Below are positions 36,348-40,030 of a DNA stretch of 40,030 nt, piece by piece. How positions within the stretch are numbered: position 1 is the first letter of the stretch; each line of letters begins with the position of its first letter. Position numbers and translations under genes: made by a program. Under the pieces are notes generated by a model. The model was not told where the DNA came from. It saw only the letters and a program-made list of their open reading frames with translations, and made no database searches. This stretch comes from Pseudomonadota bacterium (GTDB lineage: Bacteria; Pseudomonadota; Alphaproteobacteria; Micropepsales; Micropepsaceae), in contig JAKOQZ010000084.1 of NCBI GenBank assembly GCA_029778105.1, positions 1 through 40,030 of the forward strand, read 5' to 3'.

Positions 36348-37338
36348 CCGGCAGGCGAAAGCCCTGCCCCAGAGCGATCAGGAAGATCGGCAGCTCGATC
36401 CAGGAATGCAGCGTCGCCGCCAGCGCATAGGCCGCGCGCGCCTCGCCGAAATCGATCCAGTAGAACGCCGTCGAGATCGCCGCCGCCGCCGCCAGCAGGC
36501 CATAGAACACCGGCCAGCGCGGCCAGGGTGCCAGCCGCCCCTCCGACGCCGCGCCGCGCCCCAGAAGGCGCGGCATCAGCACGATCACGCACAGATAATG
36601 CATCACCTGCGACAGCACCGCCGCCTGGAACAGGGGAATGACGTCGTCGGGCCGGGTCGTGGGCGGCAGAAAGGCGCCGAGCGGCTTGTAGCCCGCCCCG
36701 AACGCCGATCCGCCATCCGCACCGGCATGCGCGAACAGGGTCTGCGAGATCAGGTCCAGGCCGCCCAGCGCCACCAGCGCGGGCAAAACGAAGAAGGGAA
36801 CGCTCAGCCACAGCATCGCGCGTCGCCGCTCCCGCCCCTCCAGCGCCTCGGCGATGAAGGCCAGCGGCGTCAGATTGTGCAGCCACGCCCAGATCAGGAA
36901 GGTCGCGTAGGGATAATAGAGCGCGCCGAAGGTCACGGCCGCCGCCGCCGCCAGACCGACGATGCGATAGCGGCGCATGAAGAGCGCGGCGGCCAGCGCC
37001 AGCGCCGCACCGAACAGAAGCTCCAGCTTGCCGCCGATGCCGCCCCCGATGACGCCATAGGTGTGCAGCACCCGCGTCGCGCACAGCGCAAACAGCAGCA
37101 CGCCGACGATGGCGAGCGCGGCCCGCGAGGAGCGGCCGGAAAACCGCTCGTCGCAGTAGCGCAGCTCCGAAACCACATGCGGAATGCCGAAGACCGCGAT
37201 CAGCAGCACATAGGCCGCGAGCGGCGCGGCGGCGATCAGCGCCCCGCCCGCCAGCGTCGCGAGCACAAAGGCCCATACCCACAGCGCCCCTTCGCGGGGG
37301 CCCAGCGTCACGGTCGGGACGGCGGCGGCCTCGGTCAT
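36286..37338 (-). CDS. Uncharacterised multi-pass membrane protein with helix-embedded histidines
   Basis: A 350-residue integral membrane protein with about nine hydrophobic segments. Histidines lie in or beside helices at recurring motifs: FGIPHVVSELRYCDERF, ATRVLHTYGVIGG, FLIWAWLHNLTPLAF, LSQVMHYLCVIVLMPRLL and LAATLHSWIELPIFL. The Gly-Ile-Pro-His start and the pattern of membrane histidines recall, loosely, Brp/Blh-type carotenoid-cleaving membrane oxygenases, which use four histidines to bind iron. That is an analogy, not an assignment. The frame extends upstream to 38274, but the ATG at 37338 fits the first helix, and the upstream part is antisense to ialB. It diverges from ialB across 132 bp. 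Confidence 0.75.
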   Translation of the reverse strand: MTEAAAVPTVTLGPREGALWVWAFVLATLAGGALIAAAPLAAYVLLIAVFGIPHVVSELRYCDERFSGRSSRAALAIVGVLLFALCATRVLHTYGVIGGGIGGKLELLFGAALALAAALFMRRYRIVGLAAAAAVTFGALYYPYATFLIWAWLHNLTPLAFIAEALEGRERRRAMLWLSVPFFVLPALVALGGLDLISQTLFAHAGADGGSAFGAGYKPLGAFLPPTTRPDDVIPLFQAAVLSQVMHYLCVIVLMPRLLGRGAASEGRLAPWPRWPVFYGLLAAAAAISTAFYWIDFGEARAAYALAATLHSWIELPIFLIALGQGFRLPVMPRAAATDRATALPAPTMH

Positions 37339-37470
37339 GGCGCCTGAGTGCCGCGCCGGGCGCGTCAGGTCCATACGGCAAATCGCCCTCGCCCTTGCCC
37401 CGGGCTGGGAAATTGTCCAAACAGCGCCGGAGCGGCCTTCCCGCACGTCACCTGAAGAAACGGTCCCGCC

Positions 37471-38142
37471 TTGTCCAATTCCAACACGCTGCCCTGGCTC
37501 GTCGCGGTGTTCGCCACCGCCATCGGCGCCGGCGCCATCGGCTTTTTCGCCCGCCCCTATATCGACGGCGCGCCGTCGACGGTTCCGGAGGCCCGCCAGG
37601 GCGACGCCGCACCCACCCCGCCGCCGGGCGTGACCGCCGAGACCCATGGCGACTGGCAGCTGCTTTGCCAGGAGGTTCCCAACGGCGCGCCGATCTGCTT
37701 CGCGACGCAGGACGTCAAGACGCCCGAAGGCCAGCTCGTGATGAACGTGCTCGCCGGCTACGAAGCCAAGGGCAATCGCGCCTTCATGGTGCGCACGCCG
37801 CTGGGCGTCGATATCGCCAAGGGCGTCTCGTTCCGCATGCCCACGGGCAAGCCGATCGCCTTCTCCTTCACCGCCTGCTCGCAGGTCTCGTGCGATGCGC
37901 AGCTCGAGGTGCCGGATGACGGCTACGCCAAGCTGGAAGAAGCCGGCTCGTTCGAGCTGTCCTACGAAATCCCCGGGGCCGAACCGATCAAGGCGATGAT
38001 CTCGATGAAGGGTCTGAGCGACGCCTACAAGAAGATCGCCAAGCCCCAGCCGCCCGCCGCGCCCGCCGCCACGCCGGCCCCGGCCACGCCTGAAACCGGC
38101 GACGACGTGCCGGCGCCGACGCCCAAGCCCTCGGTCCCGTAA
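37471..38142 (+). CDS. Invasion-associated locus B (IalB) family protein
   Basis: Envelope protein of 223 residues. An N-terminal membrane anchor or uncleaved signal (LPWLVAVFATAIGAGAIGFF) is followed by a Pro-rich stretch and the IalB fold: THGDWQLLCQEVPNGAPICF, NRAFMVRTPLGVDIAKGVSF, and FTACSQVSCDAQLEV with the paired cysteines likely to form disulfides. The C-terminal 40 residues are Pro/Ala-rich. The family is named for a Bartonella erythrocyte-invasion factor but is widespread in free-living alphaproteobacteria, so no virulence role is implied. The start is TTG at 37471 with only GAAGAAA upstream. No ATG serves better. It is 16 bp from the amidase gene that follows, probably one operon. 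Confidence 0.85.
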   Translation: MSNSNTLPWLVAVFATAIGAGAIGFFARPYIDGAPSTVPEARQGDAAPTPPPGVTAETHGDWQLLCQEVPNGAPICFATQDVKTPEGQLVMNVLAGYEAKGNRAFMVRTPLGVDIAKGVSFRMPTGKPIAFSFTACSQVSCDAQLEVPDDGYAKLEEAGSFELSYEIPGAEPIKAMISMKGLSDAYKKIAKPQPPAAPAATPAPATPETGDDVPAPTPKPSVP

Positions 38143-38158
38143 GCGAAAGGCGTTCCCC

Positions 38159-39046
38159 ATGACCAAGCTGACCGTCGCGGCGACGCAGATGGCCTGCTCA
38201 TGGGACGCCGATGAGAACATCGCGCGCGGCGAACGGCTCGTGCGCGATGCGGCGGCCAGGGGCGCAAAGCTCATCCTGCTGCAGGAACTCTTCGAGACGC
38301 CCTATTTCTGCAAGGACGTCGACTATCGCTACATGGACCTCGCTGTGCCGATCGCCGAGAACAAGGCGGTCAACCACTTCAAGGCGGTCGCGAAGGAACT
38401 GGGCGTCGTCCTGCCGATCTCGGTCTACGAACGCGCCAACAGCGCGCTCTACAATTCGCTGGCGATGATCGATGCCGACGGCGAGACGCTCGGCGTCTAT
38501 CGCAAGTCGCACATCCCCGATGGCCCCGGCTATCACGAGAAATTCTACTTCAACCCCGGCGATACCGGCTTCCCGGTGTGGGAGACGGCCTATGCCAAAG
38601 TCGGCACGCTCATCTGCTGGGACCAGTGGTTCCCCGAACCCGCCCGCATCCTTGCGCTGAAGGGCGCCGAGATCATCTGCTACCCGACCGCCATCGGCTC
38701 CGAACCGCAGGACCCGACGCTGCAGTCCAAGGATCACTGGCAGCGCACGATGCAGGGCCATTCGGCCGCCAACCTGACGCCCGTCATCGCCTCCAACCGC
38801 ATCGGCCGCGAGCAGGGCAAGAACGCCGAGATCACCTTCTACGGCGCCTCCTTCATCACCGGCTCCGACGGCGCAAAGCTCGTCGAAGCCGAAGTGCCGG
38901 ACGAGATGGTCCTTACCGCCGAGATCGATCTAGAGGCCGCCCGCCGCCAGCGCCTCAACTGGGGCGTCTTCCGCGACCGCCGCCCCGACCTCTACGCTGA
39001 GCTCCTGACGCTCGACGGCCAGCACACCCACGCCTCGCGGCGCTGA
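38159..39046 (+). CDS. aguB: N-carbamoylputrescine amidase
   Basis: Nitrilase-superfamily amidase of 295 residues, hydrolysing N-carbamoylputrescine to putrescine, CO2 and ammonia in the agmatine route. The Glu-Lys-Cys triad is complete: Glu43 in ILLQELFETPYF, Lys116 in YRKSHIPDGPGY and Cys153 in LICWDQWFPEPAR. ELFETPYFCK, NPGDTGFPVW and IASNRIGRE agree well with the AguB branch. GCGAAAGG lies before the ATG. The usual partner agmatine deiminase (aguA) is not in the window. The frame closes 93 bp before the crotonase gene on the other strand, with a palindromic repeat between. Confidence 0.92.
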   Translation: MTKLTVAATQMACSWDADENIARGERLVRDAAARGAKLILLQELFETPYFCKDVDYRYMDLAVPIAENKAVNHFKAVAKELGVVLPISVYERANSALYNSLAMIDADGETLGVYRKSHIPDGPGYHEKFYFNPGDTGFPVWETAYAKVGTLICWDQWFPEPARILALKGAEIICYPTAIGSEPQDPTLQSKDHWQRTMQGHSAANLTPVIASNRIGREQGKNAEITFYGASFITGSDGAKLVEAEVPDEMVLTAEIDLEAARRQRLNWGVFRDRRPDLYAELLTLDGQHTHASRR

Positions 39047-39070
39047 GCGCCACAAGGCGTATCAGGATCA

Positions 39071-39118
39071 AGGCCTTCCCCCATCGGGGGAAGGTGGGCG
39101 AAGCCCGGAAGGGGGCCT
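39071..39118. repeat. GC-rich palindromic repeat between aguB and the crotonase gene
   Basis: Perfect 9-bp arms CCTTCCCCC (39074-39082) and GGGGGAAGG (39086-39094) with a 3-bp loop. A second partial arm (AAGGGGGCCT, 39109-39118) can pair with AGGCCTTCCC at the left end. It differs in sequence from the TCCCGGG repeats elsewhere. It may terminate the two convergent transcripts. Confidence 0.55.
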
Positions 39119-39139
39119 CGCAGGTTAAATCGCCGGCCC

Positions 39140-39955
39140 TCAGTCCACGTAGTTCGCGGCCCGCTTCTCCATGTTCGACATAATCGCTTCCACCTGATTG
39201 GGCGAACCGATCAGCGCGACCTGCTCGTCCGTCTCGGCCTTCAGCACGTCCTTCGACGAGCCATGCGCCGCCAGATTGAACAGCCGCTTCGCCGCCCGCG
39301 TCGCGGTCGGGCTCTTGCCCGCAATCTCACGCGCCGTGGCCAGCGCATCCTCATAGGGCGTCGCCGTCACCCGGGTCGCAAACCCGATGCGGCCCGCTTC
39401 ATCCCCTGAGAACACCCGGCCCGTATAGGTCAGCTCGCGCACGATATCCTCGCGCACCAGCCGCCGCATCAGCTCCACCCCGCCCATGTCGGGCACCAAG
39501 CCCCATTTGATCTCCATGATCGACAGCTTGGTGTCCGGCGCGATGTAGCGGATGTCGGCGCCCAGCATCACCTGGAAGCCGCCGCCGAACGCGACGCCAT
39601 GCACCGCCGCGATCACCGGCGCCGGCACCTCGCGCCACACCGTCGCGACATATTGCGCCCGGTTGCTTTCGCCATAGGGCCGGTCGTTCAGATTACCGCC
39701 CGCGCTGCTTTCCCCCTGCTTGCGCTCACCGCTCGCCATCTTGCCGAAATTGCCCATGTCGAGCCCGGCGCAGAACGCCCGGCCCTCGCCGGAAATGACG
39801 ACGGCGCGCACGCCCTTCTCGGTCTTCAGGCGCTGCCCCGCCGCCACCAGCGCCTCGAACATCTTGTCGTCGAGCGCGTTCATCTTGTCGGTGCGCACCA
39901 GGCGCACATCGGCGACGCCGCCTTCGATGGTGATCCTGACCCGTTCGTCGCTCAT
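39140..39955 (-). CDS. Crotonase-family protein (enoyl-CoA hydratase/isomerase)
   Basis: Acyl-CoA-acting enzyme of 271 residues. The oxyanion-hole segments are present: NALDDKMFEAL and AFCAGLDMGNFG, then HGVAFGGGFQVMLGADIRYI. The second catalytic Glu of enoyl-CoA hydratase is matched in LSIMEIKWGLVPDMGG. The first one, the Glu in GGGCEL of the textbook enzyme, is replaced by Gln in GGGFQV, so plain hydratase activity is doubtful and an isomerase or another crotonase reaction is possible. MSDERVRITI starts at 39955 after GGGGGAAA. The start overlaps the stop of the upstream dehydrogenase (TGATG), so the two are coupled. Confidence 0.9.
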   Translation of the reverse strand: MSDERVRITIEGGVADVRLVRTDKMNALDDKMFEALVAAGQRLKTEKGVRAVVISGEGRAFCAGLDMGNFGKMASGERKQGESSAGGNLNDRPYGESNRAQYVATVWREVPAPVIAAVHGVAFGGGFQVMLGADIRYIAPDTKLSIMEIKWGLVPDMGGVELMRRLVREDIVRELTYTGRVFSGDEAGRIGFATRVTATPYEDALATAREIAGKSPTATRAAKRLFNLAAHGSSKDVLKAETDEQVALIGSPNQVEAIMSNMEKRAANYVD

Positions 39956-40030
39956 CAGATATTTCCCCCGTCGATATTGATCTTCTGTCCGTTGGCATAC
40001 GGGTTCGCGTCGCTGACCAGCCACACGCAC
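39955..40030 (-). CDS. Short-chain dehydrogenase/reductase, 3' fragment
   Basis: Only the last 24 codons lie in the window, reading CVWLVSDANPYANGQKINID then GGNI and stop. The pattern L-x-S-D-x-N-P-Y-A-N-G-Q-x-I-x-I-D-G-G is the C-terminal end of SDR-family NAD(P)-dependent oxidoreductases. Its TGA overlaps the crotonase ATG (39957-39953), so it is the upstream gene of that operon. Substrate unknown. Confidence 0.75.
   Translation of the reverse strand, partial: CVWLVSDANPYANGQKINIDGGNI

Noticed and set aside
36286-38274. 662-codon minus-strand frame as one long protein
   Set aside because: Only the part from the ATG at 37338 onward looks like a membrane protein. The upstream part is antisense to the IalB-family gene and lacks any recognisable fold.

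Overview
The window is a stretch of GC-rich chromosome (coding DNA with strong G/C preference at third positions, and long antisense open frames as a by-product) from an alphaproteobacterium. The clearest taxonomic marker is gcrA (26288-26758), a cell-cycle regulator restricted to that class. It sits behind a cluster of GANTC sites, the CcrM methylation motif. An IalB-family protein, PhoB/PhoU/PhoR, KatG and a molybdenum hydroxylase of the isoquinoline oxidoreductase type fit this. The exact order cannot be fixed from sequence alone. No tRNA, rRNA, CRISPR array, prophage or transposase was recognised.

Layout. 1-3750: an RND efflux operon on the minus strand (lipoprotein adaptor plus permease, the permease running off the left edge), preceded by a CTAG-containing operator-like repeat array. 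3753-4943: an endonuclease/exonuclease/phosphatase-family protein. 4985-9933: a TetR repressor divergent from a two-subunit molybdenum hydroxylase, then an aldehyde dehydrogenase. 10159-12593: a TetR regulator translationally coupled to a TfdB/PheA-like aromatic FAD monooxygenase, framed by two look-alike terminator hairpins. 12698-14860: catalase-peroxidase KatG. 15180-18356: a wax ester synthase/diacylglycerol acyltransferase and an acyl-CoA synthetase, probably one lipid-storage operon. 18341-19357: an adenine deaminase. 19474-21517: a YbaL/Kef-type cation:proton antiporter with a small hydrophilic protein. 21598-25975, all minus: argD-argF-hslO followed by a thiolase. 26288-26758: gcrA. 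26901-30531, minus: a Tat-like dienelactone hydrolase, phoR, phoU and phoB, with no pst transporter genes between them and a candidate PHO box just upstream of phoU. 30686-37338: a group of mostly uncharacterised envelope proteins: a 1532-residue exported protein with two von Willebrand A domains, a VanZ-like protein, a small membrane protein, and an antisense-overlapping multi-pass protein with several histidines in or near its membrane segments. 37471-39046: an IalB-family protein and N-carbamoylputrescine amidase. 39140-40030, minus: a crotonase-family protein coupled to the tail of a short-chain dehydrogenase.

How the genes work together. The window mixes core housekeeping (arginine synthesis, redox chaperone, phosphate signalling, cell-cycle control) with accessory catabolism and defence against toxic compounds (RND pump, molybdenum hydroxylase, aldehyde dehydrogenase, aromatic monooxygenase, thiolase, crotonase, acyl-CoA synthetase). 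Each TetR gene lies beside its likely target. Short palindromic repeats of the form TGTCATCCCGG...CCGGGA are scattered between genes. One back-to-back pair separates phoR from phoU.

The best candidates for undescribed biology are the twin-VWA exported protein with its membrane-protein neighbours, the uncharacterised histidine-bearing membrane protein, and the tandem GANTC repeat in front of gcrA.
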